Source: Phycisphaerales bacterium UBA5793 (GTDB lineage Bacteria > Planctomycetota > Phycisphaerae > Phycisphaerales > UBA5793). From it: a stretch of DNA of 64,000 bases. The stretch covers positions 62,001-126,000 of the forward strand of contig DIDT01000045.1 in the NCBI GenBank assembly GCA_002418285.1, read 5' to 3'. Below, in pieces: positions 8,672 to 16,692 of this stretch. Numbering within the stretch: the stretch's first letter is position 1; the number at the start of each line of letters is the position of its first letter. A program made the position numbers and the translations under genes. Under the pieces are notes generated by a model. The model was not told the origin of the DNA. It worked only from the letters and a program-made list of their open reading frames with translations, and did not search any database.

Positions 8672-10137
8672 GGTCGATCCTCCGCCCCGGTCCGGGGCTT
8701 GTTGATGATGGGGTTTGATTCCTTCTGCAGTGACGCGCCGTTTCCGGGAGCGAACACGGTTTCTGGGCCGTCGATGAGTTGAGTGATCCTCGCGCGCGCG
8801 GCGGCCACTTCACCGCTGAGTTCCAACGCCGTCGTGCGCGCCTCCGTAAGTGTGCGCTGAGCATCCAATACGTCAAGAAAGGATGCGTGCCCGCCACGGT
8901 ATGCCTCGGTGGTCTGCTCGAATGCGTGCGCCGCGGCAGGCAGGATCTGGTCGCGCACGGAATCCAACTGGGCGCGCGAAGCCTCGTATTCGCCGTGCAC
9001 CGACGCCAGCGCGCTGAGCAGATCGATCTCCAGCGCCTGTCTCCGCTGCCGGGCCTGCATGAGCGCATAGCGGCCGGCGAGAATGTCGCCGCGCCGATCG
9101 TCCCACAGCGGCAGCGTCACGCCCACGCCGAGTTCATAGACGGCTTCGTTGCTTTCGCCCCGGTAGCCCACACCGGCGTGGAGGTCGAGGTCGAGAGTGC
9201 GTTCGGCTTTGATAGCCTCCAAGCGCGCTTGCGCCACTTCGATTTCTCGGTCCGCCACCTGCAGCGCCGGATGCTCGTCGCGCAGACGAGCATCGAGCCG
9301 GGCCAGATCAAGTGCTTGCGGCGTGGCAAGCAGTGACCCCTCCAGGCGGCTGACATCCACCGCCACGCCCACGAGTAGTGCCAGTTGCTTGCCCGCGGCC
9401 TCCTGTTCCCTGGCCAGGCGCGACCGTTGCAGTCGGATCTGGTACACCTCAATTTCGGCCTTGGTCACTTCCGTCTGCGGAGCCGCTCGTGCATCGAATC
9501 GCGCCTGCGCCGATGCGAGCGTCTGCTCGGCCAACGCGGACAACTCTGCATTCAGGCGGTCCGTCTCTCGGATCGTGATCAGGCGGCTGTGCAAAACGTT
9601 GATCTCGCCGAATAGTTCTCGCTCCACGAGTTCTATCTGCGCCTCGCTGACGGCCTGATCGGCGCGCGCTGCATTCCGCGCCGCATCCAGTCGATTGCCG
9701 ATCACGATGGGCTGGGTGACGCCGACCATAGTGGAACCCTCGTTGAGCACGCCCGGCCCGAACGGGACTTCCTCCGAAGACAGTTCGATCGTGGGGTTGG
9801 GGTAGAGCGATGACTGGAGCGCATGGCCCGCCGCGACCCCCACACCGCTGCGCGCGGCTGCCAGACGCGGATTGAGCCGTCTGGCCGAACTCCACAGATC
9901 AGCGAGTTGGATCGGACCCTCAGCCGGGAGTCCGACCTCGGCAGCCGCCGCAAGCGCGGAGTCCCGGCTCGCAACTTGGTCCGGGGCAGGCACACCGAGA
10001 TGCGCCAAGTCTGCAACAGTTTGCCACTCAGACTCACTTGCGTCCAATTGAATTGCGGCACAGGAGCAGAGCGCTGCACTCACAGCCAGAGCCGCGACTG
10101 CACCGGCAAACGGCAAGTACCATACTGATTTCGACAC
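8668..10137 (-). CDS. TolC-family outer-membrane efflux lipoprotein
   Basis: An outer-membrane factor of about 489 residues, CusC/CzcC type. The chosen start is GTG at 10137 with GGAGG six bases upstream, giving VSKSVWYLPFAG...LCSC, a signal peptide with lipobox (Cys26). An upstream ATG at 10179 would add 14 residues that do not belong to a signal peptide. The body consists of two similar halves of long amphipathic helices (RNAARADQAVSEAQIELVERELFGEINVLHSRL; RQRRQALEIDLLSALASVHGEYEASRAQLDSV), typical of the TolC barrel-tunnel, with the familiar AYRGGHASFLDVLDAQRTLTEART near the end. It is translationally coupled to the Cys-rich lipoprotein and should provide the exit duct of the metal pump. 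Confidence 0.93.
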   Translation of the reverse strand: MSKSVWYLPFAGAVAALAVSAALCSCAAIQLDASESEWQTVADLAHLGVPAPDQVASRDSALAAAAEVGLPAEGPIQLADLWSSARRLNPRLAAARSGVGVAAGHALQSSLYPNPTIELSSEEVPFGPGVLNEGSTMVGVTQPIVIGNRLDAARNAARADQAVSEAQIELVERELFGEINVLHSRLITIRETDRLNAELSALAEQTLASAQARFDARAAPQTEVTKAEIEVYQIRLQRSRLAREQEAAGKQLALLVGVAVDVSRLEGSLLATPQALDLARLDARLRDEHPALQVADREIEVAQARLEAIKAERTLDLDLHAGVGYRGESNEAVYELGVGVTLPLWDDRRGDILAGRYALMQARQRRQALEIDLLSALASVHGEYEASRAQLDSVRDQILPAAAHAFEQTTEAYRGGHASFLDVLDAQRTLTEARTTALELSGEVAAARARITQLIDGPETVFAPGNGASLQKESNPIINKPRTGAEDRP

Positions 10138-10255
10138 ACGCAACCTCCGGGTCTGGCACGTTGGACCGCCGCAGGCCATAGCCGCCCGCGCACCGTGCAG
10201 GAATACTCGCGACTGCGGCGCGAGCGTTCGCGAACCTCTTGGAGTGTTGCGAGAA

Positions 10256-10720
10256 CTAGATGCGCAGCACCGTACGCATCATCAAAGGAGAGCGCTTGTG
10301 TGCCGCCACATGGCCGGCAGGACCGATCGCGGCGGGAGCGACCGGCGGACTCTGGTCCTTCGACTGCACCTGCCAGAGTGTCGGCCCGCAATCCAGGTTT
10401 GCCGTCCGATGGATGTTGGACTTCGCCGAATGAAGCACAAAGTGCCGCCCGTGCGGAACCAGATTCAGATCGATGCAGCCACAATCAACGGGAGCATGCG
10501 CTGCACCGTAACTATTTTGCCGACCGTCCGAGTCGACGTTACTCTTTTGCTCGCCACAGCAATCTTCAACGGCGGAGCAAGCCGCAGAAGTCATGCGAAT
10601 GCCAGCGCGAACATCCCGGCAGCCAATGCACAGAATGCCGCCCGAAGACGCGGCCACGGTCTGCACAAGCACGCAGATCAGTGCGACCCAAGGAGCATGC
10701 TTTGACGCCGCGCGACTCAT
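10256..10720 (-). CDS. Exported Cys/His-containing protein upstream of metal-efflux operon
   Basis: A 154-residue protein if started at the ATG at 10720; the frame is open to 10978, but only the internal Met is followed by a signal peptide (APWVALICVLVQTVAASSGG). The mature part contains several cysteines and histidines (ILCIGCRDV, CSAVEDCCGEQ, VDCGCIDL, GRHFVLHSAKSNIH) and ends RSPLMMRTVLRI. It lies 118 bases upstream of the outer-membrane factor in the same direction, so it may be the first gene of the efflux operon. I recognise no named domain. A periplasmic metal-related role is suggested only by composition and neighbourhood. The ribosome-binding site is weak. Confidence 0.6.
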   Translation of the reverse strand: MSRAASKHAPWVALICVLVQTVAASSGGILCIGCRDVRAGIRMTSAACSAVEDCCGEQKSNVDSDGRQNSYGAAHAPVDCGCIDLNLVPHGRHFVLHSAKSNIHRTANLDCGPTLWQVQSKDQSPPVAPAAIGPAGHVAAHKRSPLMMRTVLRI

Positions 10721-10884
10721 TTCAGGCAACCCACGTAGTTCGGTATCGTCGCACGAGTCTAGGGGCCAGGTGCCCAGATGGCCATGCGTCGGAGTCGCAC
10801 GCAACACGAGGACTGCCCAACCTGGACGAAGAGAGTACGAAGCGCCAGTGTCCGAGTTGGCCTCCTTCTGGCCTCGGGTTCGAA

Positions 10885-11173
10885 ATGAGCGGACCCCGCA
10901 AAAGGGACCGAGGATCGAATCCGAGCAGCGAGTAAGAGGCGTTCGGTTGATCCCGAGAGCGTCAGTCGCTATTTGCACGCCAAGTTCGGTGATGGACTTG
11001 CACGAGCGAAGCAGGCCATGGAGCAGCTGGCCAGGAGCATGCCCCCTTCACAATTGGCAGACGAGGCATTTGGATTGTACGAGCAGTTCCGGCCGGAAAC
11101 CCCCGGCGGAAAGAAGGGCTGGGGCGCCAAGGGGGCGCTCGACCCAAAGAAGATCCGCTCACTGGTGACGTGA
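10885..11173 (+). pseudogene. Small conserved-type gene disrupted by a frameshift
   Basis: From about 10904 the frame reads GTEDRIRAASKRRSVDPES, then VSRYLHAKFGDGLARAKQAM and continues to FRPETPGGKKGWGAKGALD, stopping at 11173. It looks like a real helical protein. That frame has no ATG or GTG start; the first possible start is TTG at 10973, in the middle of the homologous part. The ATG at 10885 (MSGPRK) is in another frame and stops after 16 codons. Skipping one A in the AAAA run at 10900-10903 joins them into a single protein of about 95 residues. This is either a decayed gene or a sequencing/assembly error. Function unknown. Confidence 0.5.
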
Positions 11174-11351
11174 ATCTACGAGAGTTGCAACCACTTCGTA
11201 CGGTCTCCTTCCTTGACGGAATCGACCACCATCCATCGCGGAACCTCTGTGAGGCCGCGGCACTTCGCCGGGAAGCGAGTACAGTTCGGCACTGCATCGC
11301 AATGATGCAGACGCAGGCTGATTCCATTTCCCTATTCGAGAGGACTTCACC

Positions 11352-11810
11352 ATGCCCAGTGGCGGAAACACGATTCGACTCTATCGCGTGCTGCGCTCTC
11401 CGGCTGAGCGCGTGTACCGCGCCTTTCTCGATCCGGATGCCAAGGTCAAGTGGCTCGCACCCCACGGCTTCACGGCGAAAGTCCACCACATCGATGCGCG
11501 GGTGGGCGGCGGTTACAAAATGTCATTCACCAACTTCTCCAACGGCAAGAGTCATTCCTTCGGCGGCACGTACACGGAACTCACGCCGAACAAGTGCATT
11601 CGATACACCGATACGTTTGATGATCCCAATCTGGCCGGCGAGATGGAAGTGACGATCACGCTGCGCGAAGTGATTTGCGGCACGGAGTTGCAGGTCGTGC
11701 AGGCCGGAATCCCGGAGATGATCCCCGTGGAGATGTGCCACCTCGGCTGGCAGGAGTCACTGGCTCTGCTGGCGCTGCTGGTGGAGGCGGAGATTCCCGA
11801 CGGAGGGTAG
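11352..11810 (+). CDS. SRPBCC/AHSA1-like (START fold) protein
   Basis: A 152-residue protein of the Aha1-C-terminal-like SRPBCC superfamily. Typical features are the opening strand IRLYRVLRSPAERVYRAFLDP, then WLAPHGFTAKVHHIDARVGGGYKMSF, GTYTELTPNKCIRYTDTFDDP, and the closing helix HLGWQESLALLALLVEAEIPD. The length matches the family (140-160). GAGAGG lies upstream of the ATG. Members bind hydrophobic ligands in a helix-grip cavity, and the ligand here is unknown. It is the first complete gene of the + strand accessory cluster. Confidence 0.88.
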   Translation: MPSGGNTIRLYRVLRSPAERVYRAFLDPDAKVKWLAPHGFTAKVHHIDARVGGGYKMSFTNFSNGKSHSFGGTYTELTPNKCIRYTDTFDDPNLAGEMEVTITLREVICGTELQVVQAGIPEMIPVEMCHLGWQESLALLALLVEAEIPDGG

Positions 11811-12219
11811 TGGATCGCACCATCGGGCGGAGGTCGGCTAAGAGGGCGCTGGTGAGGCCGCATTCTGTTCATATGCACATTGTGCGAACAATCTGTTAAT
11901 CCACATTCTGCCCACAAAGAAAAAACGCAGTTCTGAGTGCGAGATCGAAGAATCAGCGGAAAAGTGGTCTTGCGACCACCACTTTCTCGATCCATCGCGC
12001 TGGATTTGAGGTAGAGTTAATTGACGTCCGTTGGTACGCGATTTGGCACACACACGCGGAGGGCGGGAGGCGCAACGCCTCGCATACCTTGCTCCAAAAC
12101 ATCGTGACGGTCAATACACCCCACCTAAAGCAAGCCACGTCCTGAGGGACACTGAGGCTGCACCACCTCCTGAAATCACCGCACGTACCCACGGCCGCGA
12201 AGCACAAAGGAGGATTCCC
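11811..12219. other. Intergenic region, no gene seen
   Basis: This 409-base stretch lies between the SRPBCC gene and the small exported protein. The only long frame is a 5' extension of the next gene with unlikely composition. It probably holds the promoter for that gene, but I could not assign -35/-10 boxes with confidence. Confidence 0.4.
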
Positions 12220-12564
12220 ATGAGACTCATCTGTATGACGACGACTGCACTTGCCTTGGGCGCCGCGCCGGCGATTGCCGGTGTGTGCCCCGAGGCGGTC
12301 ATGACCTCGGTGCGAGCCGCCATGGTGCAGTCCGCAGTGGACGAAGTTGAAGGGGCACTCACGCGGATTGCTCCGGATTTCACCAGCTTCTACATCCACC
12401 AGGCGGATGACGAGATCATGAAGCTCACGACCGACGGGAACACTGTCTTCACCCTCGACGGTGAAGAGGTGGGACGCGACCTGGCACTGGCGGAGGGTCG
12501 GCACGCGAAGGTGACCTCTGAAAAGGGGCTCGCTTCACGGGTCGAGGTGGTCACCGAGAAGTGA
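12220..12564 (+). CDS. Small exported protein of unknown function
   Basis: The frame is open from 12031, but the ATG at 12220 follows AAAGGAGGATTCCC and begins a clear signal peptide (MRLICMTTTALALGAAPAIA, cleaved about residue 20). The product is 114 residues. The mature part (VCPEAVMTSVRAAMVQ...FTSFYIHQADDEIMKLTTDG) is soluble and shows no domain I recognise. A long hairpin at 12665-12696 follows it. It lies in the same direction as the PRC-barrel gene downstream and is probably periplasmic. Confidence 0.7.
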   Translation: MRLICMTTTALALGAAPAIAGVCPEAVMTSVRAAMVQSAVDEVEGALTRIAPDFTSFYIHQADDEIMKLTTDGNTVFTLDGEEVGRDLALAEGRHAKVTSEKGLASRVEVVTEK

Positions 12565-12664
12565 TCTGCTGGCGCATGGAGGAACGTGAATGAATACGGA
12601 CCGCACCGGCGGTTCTGGTTACAACCGCTTGTGAGGGCCTCATTCACGCACTGCTCCACCCACA

Positions 12665-12696
12665 ACGCACCCAGCGACGAAAGTTGCTGGGTGCGT
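12665..12696 (+). terminator. Hairpin, probable terminator of the small exported protein
   Basis: ACGCACCCAGCGAC (12665-12678) pairs with GTTGCTGGGTGCGT (12683-12696) around a GAAA loop, giving 14 pairs with one G-T wobble. It sits about 100 bases after the stop at 12564 and before the next ribosome-binding site. The downstream tract (GTTACTGG) is only weakly T-rich, so termination is likely but not certain. Confidence 0.6.
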
Positions 12697-12827
12697 GTTA
12701 CTGGAGCCCGAAGGGTCGCTCGCGACATTGGGAGTCCCGGGTTTGCGCTCGACACAAGTTGTGAAACTTGCGCGTGCCCCTTCACATCAGGCCATTGCAG
12801 CCAAGCACTGAATGGAGGAAATCCATC

Positions 12828-14075
12828 ATGAATACTGGAATCAAAACCGGTGGCAGGGAATGCAGAGCATCGCTGATCATGTCGATTGGTTTGCTCGCGC
12901 TGTATTCAGGAACAGCGACTGCCCAGGATGAAGTCAAGGCTCCGCCGCCATGCTTTGCTCCGTGCAGTCAATTGACGGGAAGCCGCGCCATGATTGACTC
13001 ACCGGCCGATGCCTCGGTGGGCATCGAGGACTTTGTTGTCGATACACGGGATGGGATGATCGCATATGCACTGGTCGACGCCCATGGCGTGCTGGGCGAC
13101 ACGCGGCGAAGTGTCGCTGTTCCCTATGAGGCATTGACCTGGAGCACTGAGAAGCACAGATACGAATTGCGTGTGAGCAAGTCGCAACTCAGCCAACTTC
13201 CCGAGTTCGATGAAGGCAATATGGCGTATCTCAATGACGCGAACTGGATTTCTTCAGTTCGCGCGGCCTTCGGAGACCAGCAGGATCTGAACGATGAGCG
13301 CCGTAGGTTCGGAGATGAGTACACGCTCTTCTTCACGAAACGAGAGCCAGAGCGGATCAAGGGCACGATCACGTCCGTTGATGAGAATGCCAGAACCGCG
13401 ATGGGTGACGAGTGCCTCTCGCTGACCGTCGAACCTGAGGAAGGCGATGAGCAGATCGTGTTCGTCGCGCCATCGGATTTCATGAAGAACCAGAAGATCG
13501 ATCTCAGCCCCGGCAAAGAAGTGGAGGTGACGGCCGTCCGGGCCTTCGACGGCAAGATGCAACCGGTCCATGTAGCGCAGTCGGTGCACTGTGACGGATG
13601 GCAACTCCGCCTGAGAGACGAACAAGGCATACCGGCCTGGACGACTCGAGATCGGCCTCACCACCAGACGTACTACGTTCTGGCCACCGACCTGAACAAC
13701 GGCGAACTGTTCGCTGGTGATGTTGAATTCGGATCAGTGAAGCAGACGATCATCGAGATGCACAGTGGGACTGTCGCGTTTTCCATCGTTTCGACAGGGG
13801 ACATTCTCAACGTGAATGAGATCCTCTACCCGGTTCCTTTTCAGAAGTTGACGGTCGGTGCTGATGACCACCTGGTCATCGATCTGCCGGCTGATGAGTT
13901 GCAGGTGGCGCCAAAGCTCTCCCGCAAGGGGCTTGATGACTTAACGCACGCCGGGTTCGTGTCCCGTGTGTTGGCGTACTACGGGATGGACGACAAGCGG
14001 GCTTTCGACACCAGCCGTGCGTCCAAGTGGCTCGCGGCTGCTCCTACATCTGGAAAGGGAAGGCCAGGCCAGTGA
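12828..14075 (+). CDS. Exported PRC-barrel domain protein
   Basis: A 415-residue protein starting at the ATG at 12828, which follows TGGAGGAAATCCATC. An in-frame upstream Met at 12768 lacks such a site. A signal peptide (about 1-33, ending GTATAQ) is followed by a PRC-barrel at about 46-130 (CSQLTGSRAMI...VGIEDFVVDTRDGMIAYALV...RRSVAVPYEAL). A middle beta-rich domain (about 180-275) and a second PRC-like segment (VLATDLNNGELFAGDVEF...FQKLTV) come next. PRC-barrels are small beta-barrels found in photosynthetic reaction centre H subunits, RimM and many stress-linked envelope proteins. It lies upstream of entericidin-like and DUF1328 genes, suggesting an envelope-stress role; the biochemical function is unknown. 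Confidence 0.8.
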   Translation: MNTGIKTGGRECRASLIMSIGLLALYSGTATAQDEVKAPPPCFAPCSQLTGSRAMIDSPADASVGIEDFVVDTRDGMIAYALVDAHGVLGDTRRSVAVPYEALTWSTEKHRYELRVSKSQLSQLPEFDEGNMAYLNDANWISSVRAAFGDQQDLNDERRRFGDEYTLFFTKREPERIKGTITSVDENARTAMGDECLSLTVEPEEGDEQIVFVAPSDFMKNQKIDLSPGKEVEVTAVRAFDGKMQPVHVAQSVHCDGWQLRLRDEQGIPAWTTRDRPHHQTYYVLATDLNNGELFAGDVEFGSVKQTIIEMHSGTVAFSIVSTGDILNVNEILYPVPFQKLTVGADDHLVIDLPADELQVAPKLSRKGLDDLTHAGFVSRVLAYYGMDDKRAFDTSRASKWLAAAPTSGKGRPGQ

Positions 14076-14459
14076 CTTTTTTGGACTCCTGCTCTCCGCA
14101 CGTCGATCGTCCACGTCCCTTCGGACGATTTCAGCGAGCAGAGAGCACAGGCGAGCCTGGAACCGAAAGGTCCAGGCTCGCATTTGTGCGAAGAGAGAAC
14201 GCAAACCAGGGCGTTCGCAGTTCCCTTTTTGGCGAGGAACGAGCATGGCACAGAGAGAACTTCCAATGTCGTATCCGCTGCGACACACGCTGTTGCCGTG
14301 GCGGGCCCGGCGACCACTCGACGTCATTGCGGGACAACGCAATCTGCCTCCCGGCCACCGGTCCGCAGATTCGAGCTGCGGTTGCGCAGTTCAACACCAC
14401 TCCATGCTCAGAGCCGACCCCATGGTGCGGGACGCTCGCATCGCTGAGAGGAAGCCGCG
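14076..14459. other. Intergenic region with terminator, no gene seen
   Basis: After the PRC-barrel gene there is one strong hairpin (14151-14181). From there to the entericidin-like gene, only low-quality overlapping frames are present. The stretch probably contains the promoter of the entericidin-like gene, but no clear boxes were assigned. Confidence 0.4.
14151..14181 (+). terminator. Hairpin terminator after the PRC-barrel gene
   Basis: GCGAGCCTGG (14151-14160) pairs with CCAGGCTCGC (14172-14181). Inside it ACC pairs with GGT around a GAAA loop, with a single bulged A at 14161. The hairpin is followed by ATTTGTG. It lies 76 bases after the stop codon at 14075. Confidence 0.7.
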
Positions 14460-14597
14460 ATGAAGAAACTATCGAGATTCGTTGCCGCGATGATCCTTGG
14501 TCTGGATGTCATTCTGATCGCATCGTGCAACACCGTCGAAGGGGCGGGCAAGGACATTCAGAAGGTGGGGGAGGCTATTCAAGATGCAGCCGACTAA
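14460..14597 (+). CDS. Entericidin-like small lipoprotein
   Basis: A 45-residue protein with a signal peptide ending in lipobox IASC (Cys23) and mature sequence CNTVEGAGKDIQKVGEAIQD followed by AAD. This matches the entericidin A/B family pattern CNTxxGxGxDIxxxGxAIxxAA almost exactly. AGGAAG precedes the ATG. In E. coli entericidin B is a small envelope lipoprotein linked to stationary-phase lysis; in other bacteria the family is commonly found beside PRC-barrel, CsbD and DUF1328 stress genes. The DUF1328 gene just downstream fits that pattern. Confidence 0.85.
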   Translation: MKKLSRFVAAMILGLDVILIASCNTVEGAGKDIQKVGEAIQDAAD

Positions 14598-14844
14598 CGA
14601 CCAGCACGAGGAGGTTCAGCTCGTGAACATAATGACCTACAGATTCCCCGTGCTAGTCGTCCCCGACTTGCCTCCCTCCCAGCAATCCTGGGTCAAGCGT
14701 CCGGAAGGCAAGTGCGCGCCTCAGGGCCACAAGTCCAGCAGTCCGGCCTCAACGGTGATCGAAAACGCGGGGAATCCTGGCGAGGATCGCGCCGATCCAG
14801 ACGCTGATCGCTAGCGGGGCTTCAGAATCGGAACGGGGGGCCGA

Positions 14845-15333
14845 ATGCTCGGTTGGGTTCTCACATTCGTGGTCATTACCGTCGCCACAGGCGTCTGCGG
14901 CCTCAGCGGAGTCGGAGGACCACTGGCGAGTGTCTTCAAGGCCATCTCAGTCGTGTTCCTGGTGCCTGTGGCGGATGTTCTGCTGCTGGTCACATTGAGG
15001 GCATTTGGCCGTGTGATGCGGGACCGCACACCCGTAAATCTCAGCAGCGCAGAACGCTCGTCCACCTTGAAAAGCCCAGGCAAGAGAGGATCTCCAAATC
15101 GAGGCTACGCGGCCCGCGCCCAGCAAAGCAAATGCGATCGCAAGACTACTCTCATGCATGGCGTTTGCGGCACCCTCTACATCCTTCCTTGCGGTCCTCG
15201 CGAGCGTCCGCACGGTCGATTTCGGCGGCGTCCACGAGTCTGTGGGGTGAGATCCGCGGACCAGCCGCCTCCACCGACGCGAGCCCGGGCCCGGGCTCGA
15301 ACCCACTGCAATCCGTGTCGCACGCCATCGTGA
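14845..15333 (+). CDS. DUF1328 (YtjA-like) small membrane protein, with atypical C-terminal extension
   Basis: The first roughly 56 residues (MLGWVLTFVVITVATGVCGL, SGVGGPLASVFKAI, SVVFLVPVADVLLLVTLRAF) match the DUF1328/YtjA family: two membrane helices beginning MLGW. Family members are usually 53-60 residues. Here the frame stays open to 162 residues, but the extra part is charged, Arg-rich and composition-poor, so the normal stop has probably been lost or displaced by a frameshift near 15010. GGGGGG lies upstream of the ATG. The neighbouring entericidin-like lipoprotein supports an envelope-stress association. Confidence 0.65.
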   Translation: MLGWVLTFVVITVATGVCGLSGVGGPLASVFKAISVVFLVPVADVLLLVTLRAFGRVMRDRTPVNLSSAERSSTLKSPGKRGSPNRGYAARAQQSKCDRKTTLMHGVCGTLYILPCGPRERPHGRFRRRPRVCGVRSADQPPPPTRARARARTHCNPCRTPS

Positions 15334-15469
15334 TAGTCGCTGTGCCACCCGTCGCAGCGGGATGCATTGCGGTGCCAGAGCCGCCGCAGAGACAGGCGGT
15401 GCTGCTCAGGCCGTTCATGATTATGAGCGGCCAGGACGAGTAGTTGGTGCACTGACGGGCGTCGGACAT

Positions 15470-15487
15470 AAAAACGGGACAGGTACG
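15470..15487 (+). repeat. REP-like sequence, copy 1
   Basis: AAAAACGGGACAGGTACG here differs by one base from the sequence at 25450-25467. The copy lies 57 bases upstream of the RAYT transposase fragment, which suggests that it is the end of a REP-associated element. Confidence 0.5.
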
Positions 15488-15543
15488 TTTACTTCAGGCG
15501 ACGATTACATCGCTCACCGCGGCCAGCGCGCCCACAACTTGGC

Positions 15544-15630
15544 ATGCCTCGGACCGCTCGAACTACGCACGGCGGCTATGCCTGCCACGTGCTCAATCGT
15601 GGCGTCAAGCGCATGGCTATCTTCGAAGTC
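15544..15630 (+). pseudogene. REP-associated tyrosine transposase (RAYT, IS200-like) N-terminal remnant
   Basis: The frame begins MPRTARTTHGGYACHVLNRG followed by VKRMAIF. This matches the conserved start of Y1-type REP-associated transposases (MPRxAR...GGxxYHVLNRGxxRxxIF), whose catalytic HUH motif and Tyr would lie further on. Similarity stops after about 28 residues and the frame then runs into hairpin-rich DNA, so only the first fifth of the gene survives. It cannot encode an active transposase. Confidence 0.65.
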
Positions 15631-15636
15631 ATGCAG

Positions 15637-15654
15637 GTCAGGTCGAGACCTGAC
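15637..15654. repeat. REP-like hairpin 1
   Basis: GTCAGGTC, then GA, then GACCTGAC forms a perfect 8-pair stem. The same arms recur at 15718-15735 with loop CT. Both copies lie immediately after the RAYT fragment, as expected for REP sequences recognised by such transposases. Confidence 0.6.
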
Positions 15655-15717
15655 AACGCAGCGATGTCTGCAGCAACACGAATCGTCCCGTTCGGGCAGC
15701 CGCGCGAACGTCATGCT

Positions 15718-15735
15718 GTCAGGTCCTGACCTGAC
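15718..15735. repeat. REP-like hairpin 2
   Basis: GTCAGGTC, then CT, then GACCTGAC has the same 8-base arms as the hairpin at 15637-15654, with a different two-base loop and 63 bases between copies. Identical arms with a changed loop argue for duplication or selection on the stem. Confidence 0.6.
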
Positions 15736-16265
15736 CTGCGCGAGACGTCCGGCCGCCGTGCCATCGCGTCCGGGCGTTAGCCGCTGCCCTCATCCTGATT
15801 CAATTGACTTCATTGTGCACCTTCGTGTCTTTCGAGACTTCGTGGTGAATGCACTTCGCGCGCCATCTTCAACACCCTCCCTCACGGTCGCCGTTCGGTC
15901 CTGAGCTCACCGCCGAAGGGGGCTCGGATCCAACTCCAATCCGATGCTTCTCCCCGCCCTCCGGCGCTTTGCCGCCCTGAGCGAGGCTCCGCGAGTCGAT
16001 GGGTCGCGATCTTCGCGGTAAGTTGCCTTTCTTCCGCGTTCCCGCCCAATCCCGTGCCTTTCCTTGTGCCTTCTTTGTGTGGTGGTGACTTTGTGGTGAG
16101 AGACTTCGCCTCCCGCACGTTCGCGCACGATCGCAAGTGCATCCCGTGCGCTGTCTTCTCGAAAACACAAAAAAGTTGACCAGAACTCCAAATCACCCCC
16201 CTCAGAAAAATGAAATCGACGAAAATTCCTGATTCGGCCCGCACAGAGGCGCTCATTTACACAAA

Positions 16266-16299
16266 CGCGCGCCGCAGCGCGCGCCGCAGCGCGCGCCAG
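16266..16299. repeat. Short tandem repeat, 12-base GC-rich unit
   Basis: The unit CGCGCGCCGCAG occurs at 16266-16277 and 16278-16289, and a third copy lacking two bases ends at 16299. It lies in non-coding DNA. No function is evident. Confidence 0.6.
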
Positions 16300-16339
16300 C
16301 GCTCAAAAATCGCGCACAGGAGCGCTCTGAAGCGCATGA

Positions 16340-16381
16340 AAAATGCCCAACATGGTGCATCTCCGTGTTGGCACGCATTTT
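16340..16381. repeat. Imperfect palindrome, possible bidirectional terminator
   Basis: AAATGC-CCAACA (about 16341-16352) pairs with TGTTGG-cac-GCATTT (16366-16380), with a three-base bulge. A-rich and T-rich flanks on either side would fit a bidirectional terminator, although no intact gene lies immediately beside it. It may be a relic of a lost gene. Confidence 0.35.
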
Positions 16382-16692
16382 GCGTCGCACATTTTCTGAA
16401 ACCGCCACACACGCCGCGTCGCCCGCGAAAAAACTCGGCCCACCGGAGCGCTGCACATTGAAGCGAGTCGCGATTCTGATGCCCCAGTGATTGGCGTCGC
16501 GCACACCCGCGCACGCGAATCGCCATGGGTAGACATGCTTTTCAATCACCCACAACTCGACATCGTCACTGACGACTCGACCAGACCGACGCGCCAGCGA
16601 GGAAGAACGACGTCCCGAAATCGGACTCTTCGCTCGCGCGTCAGTCTGATTCACCCAATCACCCCACCGAGTGCCTGATGTCTGACTCTGCC

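Larger units (their letters stand above)
15334..16692. other. Non-coding accessory region with transposase and repeat debris
   Basis: About 1.36 kb without an intact gene. It holds a REP-like sequence (15470-15487), a RAYT transposase fragment (15544-15630), two matching hairpins (15637-15654 and 15718-15735), a 12-base GC repeat (16266-16299) and an imperfect palindrome (16340-16381). Stretches near 15822-15847 and 16059-16102 resemble the TTTGTG/GTGGTGA-rich filler often seen between genes in related genomes. Open frames on both strands are low-complexity Arg/Ser-rich artefacts. Confidence 0.5.

Noticed and set aside
15152..15469. A 105-codon frame on the - strand with a Cys/Gly-rich start
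   Set aside because: It overlaps the DUF1328 tail, has no ribosome-binding site and loses any protein-like character in its second half.
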